64,000 nt of DNA from Azospirillum brasilense (GCF_007827815.1 NZ_VITH01000017.1:1-64000); one strand, 5' to 3'; counted from the stretch's first letter, positions 50,564 through 59,096 are shown. Program-made: numbers and translations. Notes: generated by a model from the letters alone, not told the origin.

Positions 50564-52501
50564 TCAGGCCCGATGCGGCGCCACGATCCCATGGCGGCGC
50601 ATCTGACGGTGGACGGTCGAGCGGTCCACGCCCAGGTCGCGCGCCACCGCCGACACGTTCCAGTGCTGCCGGCGCAGCGCCTCGCGCAGGCGGCCGGCCT
50701 GATCGTCCCCCGCCGTGGGGGAGGACGATGGCAGGGCGTCGGCCGGCCAAGCCTCGAACTCGCCGCTGCGATGGACCGGGTCGGGCAGGTCGTCCAGCGC
50801 GATCATTCCATCCGCGCAGACGGCGCAGGCGTAGTCGAGCACGTTCACCAGTTCCCGCACGTTGCCGGGCCAGCTGTGGGCGCGCAACGCCGCCAGCGCC
50901 GGAGCGGTGATGGCGAAGCCGATGCCCTCGCGGTCCACCCGCTCGGCCAGCAGGCGGTCGATCAGCCAGTCGAGGTCGCCGCGCTGGCGCAACGGCGGCA
51001 GGGTGAAGACGGCGCCGTTCAGGCGGAAATACAGGTCGTCGCGGAAGGCGCCGGCCTTCACGAGGTCGACCAGATTGCGGTGCGTCGCCGCGATCACGCG
51101 CACGTCCACCGACACGGCCCTGGTCCGGCCGACCGGAGTCACCTCCCGCTCCGCCAGCACGCGCAGCAGCCGGGTCTGCGAGGACAGCGGCATGTCGCCG
51201 ATCTCGTCCAGGAACAGGGTGCCGCCGTCCGCCTCCAGCACCAGCCCTTTCTTGCCGCGCGCCGCCGCGCCGGTGAAGGAGCCGGCCTCGTGCCCGAACA
51301 GCTCGCTTTCGATCAGGGATTCCGGCAGGGCGGCGCAGTTCACGGCGACGAAGGGCTTTCCGGCGCGGACGCTGGCCCGGTGCAGAGCCTTGGCGAAATG
51401 CTCCTTGCCGGTTCCGGTCTCGCCGTGGATCAGCAGGCTCATGCGCGTGTTCACCAGCTTCGCGGCCCGCACCAGCATGGACGTCAGGGCGGGATCGCCG
51501 CCCGACACGGCCTGGAGGGGCGCCGGCAGGTTCGTTTCCTCGACGGGGCGCGGGCGCGGCACGGTGATGGCCGGCGGCGGCATCGCCTGGGCGAAGAGGG
51601 GGGTGCCGCAGCGCTTCAGCCGCAGCGTGCGCTGGTCGGACGGCATGGACCGCACGAACCGCAGGAGGTCGTCGACCTCCGCGTCGAAGACGTCGGAGAA
51701 GGACCGGCCGAGCAGCGGCGCGGCGCCGGTCTCGCCCTGGGTCAGCACCCGGCGGGCGCGGTTGTTGAAACCGATGATCCGGCCGGCGCCGTCCAGCGCG
51801 ACGACCAGATCCGGATCGACCTCCGCGAACTCCTGCGAGGAGGAGAGCTTGACCACCCAGTCCCGCCGGAAGTTGTTGTAGAGATTGGCCGTTTCGATCT
51901 TGTGCGCGTAGCCGCGGACCATCTGCAACGCCAGATGCTGGCTGATCTTCGGCTCCGGCGAGCGCAGGGCGGAGATGTCCAGCACCGCCGCCAACTCCCC
52001 GCCGCTGTCGTAGACGGGGGAGGCCGTGCAGGTCAGGCCGATGTGGGTGGCGTCGAAATGGTCGGTCTGGTGGACGGTCAGCGGCTCGCCCGTCGCGATG
52101 CAGGTGCCGACGGCGCAGGTGCCGGCGCGCCCCTCGTTCCAGTCGGCCCCCAGATACAGCCCGGCGTGGCGCAGGTGGTCGTCGAAGGTCGGGTCACCGA
52201 TGAAATCCACGGTGATGCCGTTGCTGTCGGTCAGCAGCAGCACATAGCCCATGCCCGCCACCTGCCGGTACAGCGCCTCCAGCCCGAAGCGGGCCATGCG
52301 CAGGAACTCGTCCATCGCGTCGCGGTGCACGCGCAGACGCTCGTTCGGCAGAATGTAGGCCTCGCGCGCGACGGCCGGGTCGAGCTTGTGGTCGGCCACG
52401 CAGCGGCGCCAGGACTCCTGGATGATCGAGTCACGCCTGGACCCAACCCCTTCGGAGACTCGCAGCAGCTCGTCGATGTGCGCCGTCCGCGCGCTGTCCA
52501 T
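50564..52501 (-). CDS. acoR: AcoR: sigma-54-dependent activator of acetoin catabolism
   Basis: The ATG at 52501 follows GGGGAGG and gives 645 residues. The N-terminal part (about 60-240) contains a GAF-like sensor (ADWNEGRAGTCAVGTCIATG). A PAS-like segment follows. The AAA+ domain has Walker A LLIHGETGTGKEHFAKALHR, the sigma-54 contact loop as GSFTGA (variant of GAFTGA), Walker B GGTLFLDEIGDM and R-finger region. The C-terminal Fis-type helix-turn-helix is NVSAVARDLGVDRSTVHRQM. It activates acoXABC, probably in response to acetoin. Confidence 0.93.
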   Translation of the reverse strand: MDSARTAHIDELLRVSEGVGSRRDSIIQESWRRCVADHKLDPAVAREAYILPNERLRVHRDAMDEFLRMARFGLEALYRQVAGMGYVLLLTDSNGITVDFIGDPTFDDHLRHAGLYLGADWNEGRAGTCAVGTCIATGEPLTVHQTDHFDATHIGLTCTASPVYDSGGELAAVLDISALRSPEPKISQHLALQMVRGYAHKIETANLYNNFRRDWVVKLSSSQEFAEVDPDLVVALDGAGRIIGFNNRARRVLTQGETGAAPLLGRSFSDVFDAEVDDLLRFVRSMPSDQRTLRLKRCGTPLFAQAMPPPAITVPRPRPVEETNLPAPLQAVSGGDPALTSMLVRAAKLVNTRMSLLIHGETGTGKEHFAKALHRASVRAGKPFVAVNCAALPESLIESELFGHEAGSFTGAAARGKKGLVLEADGGTLFLDEIGDMPLSSQTRLLRVLAEREVTPVGRTRAVSVDVRVIAATHRNLVDLVKAGAFRDDLYFRLNGAVFTLPPLRQRGDLDWLIDRLLAERVDREGIGFAITAPALAALRAHSWPGNVRELVNVLDYACAVCADGMIALDDLPDPVHRSGEFEAWPADALPSSSPTAGDDQAGRLREALRRQHWNVSAVARDLGVDRSTVHRQMRRHGIVAPHRA

Positions 52502-52806
52502 CGTCGATCCTCCCCGATCGGCCTTGCCAAGTCGGTCTTGCCAAAATCGGTCTTGCCAAAACCGGCTTCGATTGGTTTGGCAAACCAACATTTTGGCCGC
52601 GATGGTACCAACGCGCTCGGGCTTGGCGCAACGTGTGCAAAAGCATCATTCGAGGGCGGACAAATGCGGGGGCGAGACGCGCGTGCCCCGGAAACCCCCG
52701 CCGCGTCCATCAAAGGGCGCGCCCCCCCTTCGCTCCAACCCCCTTCGCTCCAACCATGGCGGGCGCGGACACCTTCACGGTCTCAGGTCAGCGGATCGGG
52801 CCGGTC
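52502..52806. other. acoR upstream region
   Basis: No gene. Besides the tandem repeats and dyad listed separately (52518-52588), it has CCCTTCGCTCCAACC twice in tandem at about 52727-52757 and a GC-rich stretch before the next gene. The promoter for acoR should lie here; I could not assign one. Confidence 0.4.
52518..52588. repeat. 15-bp tandem repeats and dyad in the acoR leader
   Basis: TCGGTCTTGCCAAAA is repeated at 52532-52546 and 52547-52561, with a decayed copy TCGGCCTTGCCAAG at 52518-52531. TTGGTTTG-G-CAAACCAA at 52572-52588 is a perfect 8-bp dyad. Both contain TTGCCAAA/TTTGGCAA half-sites and may bind a regulator of acoR. Confidence 0.6.
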
Positions 52807-53055
52807 CTACAAGCGGTCGTGGGCCACGCGGAACCAATGCTCCGCGTGCTGGCGGCAGGTTTCGGCTTCGACGGCATCGCCGGCCCGCTCGGCGTCGTCG
52901 GCGCGGGCCAGCCACTGGGCGTGCTTCTGCTGGGCGGAGCCGTTCACCTTCGGTTGGGTGTGCGCCGGGGCTCCGGAAGCGGTCTGCCGCCGGGCCGGCT
53001 TGCCGATCCGCGGTTGCCGACGGGCCCGATCACCCGCCGGATTGTCAAAAGGCAT
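52807..53055 (-). CDS. Small protein with DUF4167-like C-terminus
   Basis: The 82-residue product, ATG at 53055 after AAGGATC, has a basic N-terminus (NPAGDRARRQPRIGKPARRQ) and a C-terminal helix pair QQKHAQWLARADDAERAGDA and RQHAEHWFRVAHDR. That C-terminus resembles the DUF4167 pattern of a helix, GD, AE and QHAEHYYR. DUF4167 proteins of alphaproteobacteria are longer and of unknown role. Soluble and probably nucleic-acid-associated, judging only from charge. Confidence 0.6.
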   Translation of the reverse strand: MPFDNPAGDRARRQPRIGKPARRQTASGAPAHTQPKVNGSAQQKHAQWLARADDAERAGDAVEAETCRQHAEHWFRVAHDRL

Positions 53056-53117
53056 GAAGGTCGATCCTTGGATGGTCAGCGGACCGCGAACAGGAGCGAA
53101 GGATCATCCCCGAACGC

Positions 53118-53426
53118 TCAATCCTGGTTTTCTCTCGTCACGCTGGAAAACGCTCGGAAAGCTTCGGTCACATCATTCATGACCTGCGGGAAGAACGCAA
53201 CGCGGCCGGCGAGCGGACCCTCGCTGATCGCGGTGGGGCGGGGGAGCGGGCGCGGCAGGGGCAGCGGCTTGCCGGGGTCCCGTTCGTCGGCACGGGGCGG
53301 TTCGTAGAAGTGGAGGGCGAGTTGGCCGTTGGGCTCGGCGGCGTAAGGCAGGCCGGGCTCGGTCCGGCGTTCCGCGCCGGGAAAGACATACTGATCGCCC
53401 TGGGCGGTCCTTTCCGTCAGCGGCAT
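53118..53426 (-). CDS. Hypothetical protein
   Basis: The ATG at 53426 gives 102 residues; the frame is open far upstream but the extra sequence is Arg/Ser-rich and looks non-coding. The protein starts PLTERTAQGDQYVFPGAERR, then has a Pro-rich stretch (PGKPLPLPRPLPRPT) and a helix at the end (QVMNDVTEAFRAFSSVTREN). No family recognised and no signal peptide. Conservation in related genomes would be needed to confirm it. Confidence 0.45.
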   Translation of the reverse strand: MPLTERTAQGDQYVFPGAERRTEPGLPYAAEPNGQLALHFYEPPRADERDPGKPLPLPRPLPRPTAISEGPLAGRVAFFPQVMNDVTEAFRAFSSVTRENQD

Positions 53427-53577
53427 CCAAGACACCCCTTCGCCCGTTGAAGCCCCGCTCAACCTATCAGCATTCCGCCGGTCCGCTCCAGCGAATACGG
53501 TGTACGGTCGATTGCGGAGCGCCGCGCGCCGGCGGCGGGGCTGTCCGCCCTGCCACCGGTGTGGGGCGGGGGGCAGG

Positions 53578-54366
53578 TCAGACCGTCGGGATCGTTCCGC
53601 CGTCGATGACATGCTCCGCGCCGTGGATCGCGGACGCGCGGTCCGAGGCCAGGAAGGCGATGAGTTCCGCGACCTCCTCAGGCCGGGCCGGGCGCCCGAG
53701 CGGGATGCCCCCAAGCGCGTCCAGAACGCTTTGCCGCGCGGTCTCGGGTGTTCCGCCGGTGCTGGCCGCGATGCGGGCCATCAGCGCGTCGGCGGCCTCC
53801 GTGTAGATCCACCCCGGCGAGACGACGTTCACCCGCACCCCCTTGGGGCCGACTTCCTTCGACAGCGCCTTGCTGTAGGTCGTCAGCGCCGCTTTGGCGG
53901 CCGCATAGGCGGTGGTGGAATCATGGAGCGGCAGCCGGTGCTGGATGGATGAGACGTGGATGACCGCGCCGTTGCCGCGGCTGATCATCGGCGGAAGCAG
54001 GGCTCGATCGAGCCGCACCGCGGCGAACAGGTTCAGGTCAAGCTCGGTCCGCCAATGATCGTCCGTCAGCGCGGCGAAGCCGCCGCCGGGGGATGCGGAG
54101 CCCCCCAGGACATGCACGAGCACGTCGACGCCGCCAAGGATGTCCATGGCCGCCTCCGCGAGCGTCCGGACGCCTTCCGGAGTGGTCAGGTCCGCTTCCA
54201 CCAACCGTGCGCCCGCCGGATCGCCGGCACCGTGGCGCGCCGCCGTCAGGACTTGGGCCCCGCCCGCGACGAATCTCTGGACGGTCGCCCGGCCGGTGCC
54301 CTTGGTTCCGCCGGTGACAACGACACGGCGCCCCTGGAACTCGAGGGGATCGATGCGGGCGGCCAT
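53578..54366 (-). CDS. Short-chain dehydrogenase/reductase
   Basis: The 262-residue classical SDR binds NAD(P) through VVVTGGTKGTGRAT (TGxxxGxG, residues about 16-29), has N-L-x-A structural residues (DLNLFAAVRLDR), the catalytic Ser in VIHVSSIQHRLP and Tyr/Lys in TTAYAAAKAALTTYSKAL. PGWIYTEAAD follows as the usual cofactor loop. The substrate is unknown. The ATG at 54366 overlaps the stop of the NTF2-like gene (TGATG), so they form a coupled pair controlled with the divergent HxlR gene. Confidence 0.88.
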   Translation of the reverse strand: MAARIDPLEFQGRRVVVTGGTKGTGRATVQRFVAGGAQVLTAARHGAGDPAGARLVEADLTTPEGVRTLAEAAMDILGGVDVLVHVLGGSASPGGGFAALTDDHWRTELDLNLFAAVRLDRALLPPMISRGNGAVIHVSSIQHRLPLHDSTTAYAAAKAALTTYSKALSKEVGPKGVRVNVVSPGWIYTEAADALMARIAASTGGTPETARQSVLDALGGIPLGRPARPEEVAELIAFLASDRASAIHGAEHVIDGGTIPTV

Positions 54367-54707
54367 CACGCGATCGCCAGAGCGACGATCGCCCCGTCCT
54401 CGAGCTGGAAGCGGAAGGTGAAGCGGATCGGGCTTCCCTTGAAATCGCCCGAGGTCACGCCGTCCACCGCGATCCGGCCATCCTCGTCGCGCCAGGACTC
54501 GGGGGTGAAGATCGCCCGGCTGCCGAGGATCGCCGTGCGGATCCAGGTCTTGAGCTGTTCGCGTCCTTCATGCCGGCCGCCATCGTCGAGGACGACCGCC
54601 TGCGGTGCGAAGGACGCGAGCATGCCGTCGGCGTCGAGACGGGCATTGGCCGCGACATAGTTGGCGACCGCCGCGGGCAGGTCAACCAGGGGAAGATCAT
54701 GGGCCAT
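54366..54707 (-). CDS. NTF2/SnoaL-like protein
   Basis: The 113-residue protein has the NTF2-like layout: first helix LPAAVANYVAANARLDADGM, then FAPQAVVLDDGGRHEGREQL and closing beta strands (IRFTFRFQLEDGAIVAL). Such proteins may be small isomerases, hydrolases or binding proteins. The ATG follows GGAGAGAGCCC. It is the first gene of a two-gene unit with an SDR, divergent from an HxlR regulator. Confidence 0.8.
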   Translation of the reverse strand: MAHDLPLVDLPAAVANYVAANARLDADGMLASFAPQAVVLDDGGRHEGREQLKTWIRTAILGSRAIFTPESWRDEDGRIAVDGVTSGDFKGSPIRFTFRFQLEDGAIVALAIA

Positions 54708-54762
54708 GGGCTCTCTCCGGGAATGTGTTGCGAGGGAGAGAGGGTGCTATTAAGCTTTCCGG

Positions 54763-55200
54763 ATGACAAGAACCGACGAAAAAGTAAGGTACTTACCGGA
54801 AGGTAAGCGTGCGTCCTACACGGCGCGGTCGGCGGCCCAGAGCGTGCAGAACGTGCTCCGGGTCCTGGAGGGCCGGTGGAAGCTGGTGATCCTGTTCCAG
54901 CTGTTCGGCGGTCAGGTGCGGCGCTTCTCCGATCTTGAGAGGGCCATCCCCGGCATTTCCCAGAAGATGCTGATCCAGCAGCTTCGCCAGCTCGAAAACG
55001 ACGGCGTGGTCGGGCGCATCGTTCATCATCAGGTCCCGCCGAAGGTCGAGTATCACCTGACGGAGTGGGGCCAGTCCCTGTGCCCGGCGCTTGACGCGCT
55101 GCTGGTCTGGGCGGAGGGCGCCCCCGCCGGCCTTCGGTCGCAACTCATCCAGGAAGGGCAGGAGGGCGACGCGCAAAAGCCGGAAGCCGACGCCACATAG
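54763..55200 (+). CDS. HxlR family transcriptional regulator
   Basis: The 145-residue protein has the HxlR winged helix: VLRVLEGRWKLVILFQLFGG, RRFSDLERAIPGISQKMLIQ, QLRQLENDGVVGRIVHHQ and VPPKVEYHLTEWGQSL. HxlR proteins often sense reactive carbonyls or oxidants through Cys; here the only Cys (SLCPALD) is in the dimer helix. It probably controls the divergent SDR/NTF2 pair. GTAAG half-sites lie just inside its own start. Confidence 0.88.
   Translation: MTRTDEKVRYLPEGKRASYTARSAAQSVQNVLRVLEGRWKLVILFQLFGGQVRRFSDLERAIPGISQKMLIQQLRQLENDGVVGRIVHHQVPPKVEYHLTEWGQSLCPALDALLVWAEGAPAGLRSQLIQEGQEGDAQKPEADAT
54784..54807. promoter_or_regulatory. Three GTAAG half-sites inside the HxlR start region
   Basis: GTAAG (54784-54788), CTTAC (54792-54796) and GTAAG (54803-54807) alternate in orientation within codons 8-15. 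HxlR regulators bind short dyads, so this could be an autoregulatory site, or the true start may be further downstream. Confidence 0.4.
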
Positions 55201-55264
55201 TGGGCGCCGGTCCCGGACGTCGCCTCGTCCGGCCGAAGCCTCCATCCCCAGGCGGACTCGGCCG

Positions 55265-55816
55265 TCAGACGCTCGAGGCCGTCCAGGCGGTGCTGCCGTG
55301 CTGGGTGGAGCGCTGACCGCCCGTCGCCACGGCACGGCTGACGATCTCGCCGTCGAGATTGATGAAATAGTCCGCGGTGCGCACGAGTTGCTCCGGCGTC
55401 AGGCCGTTGGCCCTCAGCTCCTCCCACATCTTGGCCATCTCATGTTCCGGCCGGCCGAGATAGGAGTCGGTGATGCGGTCCATCAGCTTCTGCTGGTCGG
55501 CCGTCACATAGGGCATGTAGCCGCGGTCGTTGACGGGCAGCGCCATCTGGAACGCCGGCGGGTCGCTGGTCCGGTTCCGGACGACCTTGTCCCGTTCGCT
55601 CTTGTAGGCGGCCAGCTCCTTCTGCATGCGGGCGATCTCATCGCTCTCGGCCGATGCGGCCGAAGGGGCCGGCGGATCGGAGGCGTTCGCCGAGAGCAGG
55701 TCCGAGAAGCTGGGCGCGCCGGTGGATGGGCCGACGCCGGGCGTCCGGCTCCGGTCCGGGACGGCCGCGGGACCGGCGGTCGGATGAGTCCCAAGGATTT
55801 GCACATTCCCCTCCAT
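55265..55816 (-). CDS. Hypothetical protein
   Basis: From the ATG at 55816 the protein has 183 residues. The first 60 are Pro/Ala/Ser-rich and probably disordered. Residues about 60-85 form a coiled-coil-like helix (SDEIARMQKELAAYKSERDK). The remainder (PVNDRGYMPYVTADQQKLMD and KMWEELRANGLTPEQLVRTA) looks globular and helical. No signal peptide or known family. It is convergent with the HxlR gene. Confidence 0.6.
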   Translation of the reverse strand: MEGNVQILGTHPTAGPAAVPDRSRTPGVGPSTGAPSFSDLLSANASDPPAPSAASAESDEIARMQKELAAYKSERDKVVRNRTSDPPAFQMALPVNDRGYMPYVTADQQKLMDRITDSYLGRPEHEMAKMWEELRANGLTPEQLVRTADYFINLDGEIVSRAVATGGQRSTQHGSTAWTASSV

Positions 55817-56120
55817 CACGGTTCATGGGCGTTGTCGGTGGAGGAGGGAATAGCAAAGGTTGTGCCATGCCTGCGCCGCGCCGGAAAAGCCGCATATGCC
55901 GTCCGCAGGCCGTCCGGCGAGCGTCAAGTGGCGGATTCGCTCGACTTGCGCGTGATCGGACTTTGCCCATGGGCACAATTTGCCCGGCGGAGGAGGATTG
56001 GTGAGGGAACCGGTCGTGACGCCGCAGGATCGGCAACGTTTTGGTGCAACCCAAATTGCCAAGCGCGTGCCGACTTGCTATAGGTCCCCACCCCCTTCCG
56101 CTGGTGGACGGCCGTCCGCG

Positions 56121-57620
56121 ATGCACACGTTCAGCACCACCGTCACCCGGCGCGCCCTTCTGATGCTGCTCGCCGCCGCGTTGACGCTGTTGGGGATCGT
56201 CGCGATGTCGGGATGGCTGGCCGAGAGCGCGCGGGAATTCTCGGGGGCCGTTGGCCGCACGACCGCGTTGCGGGTCGCCGCCGGGACGCTGCTCAGCCAG
56301 CTGCAGGACGCCGAGGTCGGTCAGCGCGGGTATCTGCTCACCGAGGATCGCCGGTATCTCAAGCCCTACGAAGCCGCCGTCACCGCGGTCGACGCCACGA
56401 TCGCCCGGCTGCACGACCTTGCCGACGGGGATGCCGACGAGTTGCGCATCGTCGACCGCCTCGCCGTCCTCGCCGCCGCCAAACGGGAGGAGCTGGCGCA
56501 GACCATCGCGCTGATGGAGGCCGGCCGCCGGGACGAGGCGCTGTCCGTCGTGCGCACCGGCCATGGCATGATGCTGATGGACGACGCCCGGCGCTCGCTC
56601 GCCGATCTGATCACCCCCGCCGATGCGCAGCTCGACAGCCAGCTCGCCGCCCTTATCGGGCAGGTCCGTGCATCGGGTTGGGTGGCCAATCTGGGCGGCC
56701 TGTTCATCGTGCTGGTCGTCGGCGGCGCCGTCTGGATCGCCATCCGCTACACGCGCGACCTCATGCGGGCGCAGCACGCGATCCAGGCGCTCAACGATTC
56801 CCTGGAACAGCGCGTCTCCGCGCGCACGATGGAGCTGCAACGCGCCAACGGCGAGATCCAGCGCTTCGCCTACATCGTCAGCCACGACCTGCGCGCGCCG
56901 CTGGTGAACGTGATGGGCTTCACCGGCGAATTCGAGGCGGGGCTGGCGAGCGTGCGCGCCCACCTTGACCGCCTGCCGCGGGACGGCGGCGACACCGTGG
57001 CGTCGGAGGCGCGCCGGGCGGTGGAGGAGGACCTGCCGGAGGCCATCGGCTTCATCCGTGCCTCGACGACGAAGATGGACCGGCTGATCAACGCCATCCT
57101 CGCCCTGGCGCGCCAGGGCGGCCGGGCGATGAACCCGGAACCGGTCTCCATGCGGGCGCTGCTGGACGCCGTGGTCGCCAGCCTCCGCCATCAGGCCGGC
57201 GAGCAGCGCTGCGCCATCGCCATCGAGGGGCTCCTGCCGGTCTTGATGGCCGATCGGCTCGCCCTGGAGCAGGTGTTCGGCAACCTGCTCGACAACGCGA
57301 TCAAGTATCTCGATCCGGCGCGGCCGGGACGGATCGTCGTCCGCGGACGGGCCGACGAGGATCGCCTGCTTTTCGAGGTCGCCGACAACGGCCGAGGAAT
57401 CGCGCCGCAGGACCACGAGCGGATCTTCGAGCTGTTCCGCCGGTCCGGCGCTCAGGACCGGCCGGGGGAGGGGATCGGGCTGGCCTATGTGCGGACGCTG
57501 GTCCGGCGCCTGCAGGGCGACGTCACCGTCGAATCGGTTCCTGGACAGGGCAGCGTCTTTCGCATAAGCCTTCCCAAAGCCCTTGCCCTGCCATCGGAGG
57601 CGCCCGCTCATGGCGCATGA
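56121..57620 (+). CDS. CHASE3-domain sensor histidine kinase
   Basis: The 499-residue membrane kinase has helices at about 11-33 and 189-211 enclosing a periplasmic CHASE3 domain (TLLSQLQDAEVGQRGYLLTE, YLKPYEAAV). A coiled coil (NDSLEQRVSARTMELQRANG) leads to the HisKA region with the phosphorylated His in RFAYIVSHDLRAPLVNVMGF and the ATPase domain (EQVFGNLLDNAIKYLDPARP, FEVADNGRGIAPQD). The ATG is at 56121. It overlaps the following receiver gene by 11 bases; this kinase-receiver pair resembles phytochrome-like Rcp1 systems. Confidence 0.9.
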   Translation: MHTFSTTVTRRALLMLLAAALTLLGIVAMSGWLAESAREFSGAVGRTTALRVAAGTLLSQLQDAEVGQRGYLLTEDRRYLKPYEAAVTAVDATIARLHDLADGDADELRIVDRLAVLAAAKREELAQTIALMEAGRRDEALSVVRTGHGMMLMDDARRSLADLITPADAQLDSQLAALIGQVRASGWVANLGGLFIVLVVGGAVWIAIRYTRDLMRAQHAIQALNDSLEQRVSARTMELQRANGEIQRFAYIVSHDLRAPLVNVMGFTGEFEAGLASVRAHLDRLPRDGGDTVASEARRAVEEDLPEAIGFIRASTTKMDRLINAILALARQGGRAMNPEPVSMRALLDAVVASLRHQAGEQRCAIAIEGLLPVLMADRLALEQVFGNLLDNAIKYLDPARPGRIVVRGRADEDRLLFEVADNGRGIAPQDHERIFELFRRSGAQDRPGEGIGLAYVRTLVRRLQGDVTVESVPGQGSVFRISLPKALALPSEAPAHGA

Positions 57621-58059
57621 CACCCAGTCGATGCGCATCGTCATGATCGAGGACGATGAGGGGCATGCCCGGCTGATCGAGAAGAACATCCGGCGGACCG
57701 GCGTCACCAACGACATCGTTCCCTTCGCCGACGGCACCAGCGCGCTGGCCTATCTGTTCGGCGCGGACGGAAGCGGGCGGGAGAGCATGGGGCGGGCGCT
57801 TCTCATCCTTCTCGACCTGAATCTTCCCGACATGACCGGGATCGACATCCTGGCCCGCCTCAAGGCCAACCCCCACACCCGGCGCTTTCCGGTCGTCGTG
57901 CTGACCACCACCGACGACCTTCAGGACATCCGGCGCTGCTACGACATCGGGGCCAACGTCTACATCACCAAGCCGGTGAACTACGACAGCTTCGCCGACG
58001 CGATCCGGAAACTGGAACTGCTCTTTTCCGTCATGCAGATCCCCGGGGCGGAAGCATGA
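57610..58059 (+). CDS. Rcp1-type response regulator
   Basis: The 149-residue single receiver domain: IVMIEDDEGHARLIEKNIRR with the acidic pair, LFGADGSGRESMGRALLILL then DLNLPDMTGIDIL with the phospho-acceptor Asp, VVVLTTTDDLQDIRRCYDIG and VYITKPVNYDSF with the conserved Lys. The inserted loop before the Asp and the KKNI-like N-terminus match Rcp1-like receivers, which work without a DNA-binding domain. Coupled to the kinase before (11-base overlap) and to the next gene (ATGA). Confidence 0.92.
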   Translation: MAHDTQSMRIVMIEDDEGHARLIEKNIRRTGVTNDIVPFADGTSALAYLFGADGSGRESMGRALLILLDLNLPDMTGIDILARLKANPHTRRFPVVVLTTTDDLQDIRRCYDIGANVYITKPVNYDSFADAIRKLELLFSVMQIPGAEA

Positions 58060-59096
58060 GCGACCCGACCGTCCGCATCCTCTACATTGACGACGACGTC
58101 GCCATGGCGCGGCTGGTGCAGCGCAGGCTCGAACGGCGCGGCTACGCCGTGGAATGGGCGAAGGACGGCTGGGAGGGGTTGGCGCGGCTGGACCAGGGCG
58201 GCATCGCGGTGGTCGGCCTGGACCACGAGATGCCGGGGGCGACCGGGCTGGACATCCTGCCCGGCCTGCTGTCGCGCGAGGACGCGCCGCCGGTCATCTA
58301 TGTCACGGGCGCCGGCGACACACGGGTGGCCGTCGCGGCGCTGAAGGCCGGCGCGGACGATTACGTCCCCAAGGAGGCCGGCGACGGATTCTTCGACCTG
58401 CTGGTGGCGGCCATCGAGCAGGCCCGGGAGAAGGCGCATCTGCGCCGGGAGCGGGAGCGTGCGGAGCGCGAGGTGCGCGCCGCGCGGGACCGCGCGGAGT
58501 TGCTGCTGCGCGAGGTCAACCACCGCGTCGCCAACAGCCTCGCCATGGTCGGCGCCTTCATCCAGATGCAGCAATCCGACCTGTCCGACTCCGAGGCCCG
58601 CGCCGCGCTGCAGGAGACCCAGGCGCGCATCGTCGCGATCGCCGGCATCCACCGGAGCCTCTACACCTCCGACGATGTGCGCTCCGTCCGGCTCGACCTC
58701 TATCTGGAAACGCTTCTCGCCGGGATGCACACCGCGATGGCGTCCCGGCGCCCGGACCGTTTCATCGTCGCCGCCGACGCGGTGTCGGTGCCGACCGATC
58801 AGGCCGTGTCGCTGGCGGTGATCGTGACCGAGCTGGTCACCAACGCCTGCAAATACGCCTATCCGGATGGCCGGACCGGCAGCATCCGCGTCCGGGCCAC
58901 GGCCGCCGACGGGGCTCTGTCGGTGAGCGTGGAGGATGACGGCGTCGGTTTCCGCAATGGCGACGCTCCGCGTGGAACCGGCCTCGGCACGCGGATCGTC
59001 CAGGCGATGACGGCCAGCCTGGGGGCGCGGTTGGCCTATGACCGCAAGCAGGCCGGCACCTGGGTGACGCTGACGATGCCGCTGCCGACGCCGTGA
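58056..59096 (+). CDS. Receiver domain fused to HisKA_2/HWE histidine kinase
   Basis: The 346-residue protein has a receiver domain in residues about 5-125 (ILYIDDDVAMARLVQRRLER, VVGLDHEMPGATGLDILPGL with the Asp, VIYVTGAGDTRVAVAALKAG, DYVPKEAGDG). A helical linker leads to a HisKA_2 box LLREVNHRVANSLAMVGAFI and ATPase domain (VIVTELVTNACKYAYPDGRT, VEDDGVGFRNGD). This response-regulator-first order lets an upstream phosphorylation modulate a second kinase. It is the last gene of a three-gene coupled unit. Confidence 0.9.
   Translation: MSDPTVRILYIDDDVAMARLVQRRLERRGYAVEWAKDGWEGLARLDQGGIAVVGLDHEMPGATGLDILPGLLSREDAPPVIYVTGAGDTRVAVAALKAGADDYVPKEAGDGFFDLLVAAIEQAREKAHLRRERERAEREVRAARDRAELLLREVNHRVANSLAMVGAFIQMQQSDLSDSEARAALQETQARIVAIAGIHRSLYTSDDVRSVRLDLYLETLLAGMHTAMASRRPDRFIVAADAVSVPTDQAVSLAVIVTELVTNACKYAYPDGRTGSIRVRATAADGALSVSVEDDGVGFRNGDAPRGTGLGTRIVQAMTASLGARLAYDRKQAGTWVTLTMPLPTP

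Noticed and set aside
49883..53182. A 1,099-codon plus-strand open frame opposite acoX and acoR
   Set aside because: Antisense shadow of acoX and acoR, with no ribosome binding site or domain.
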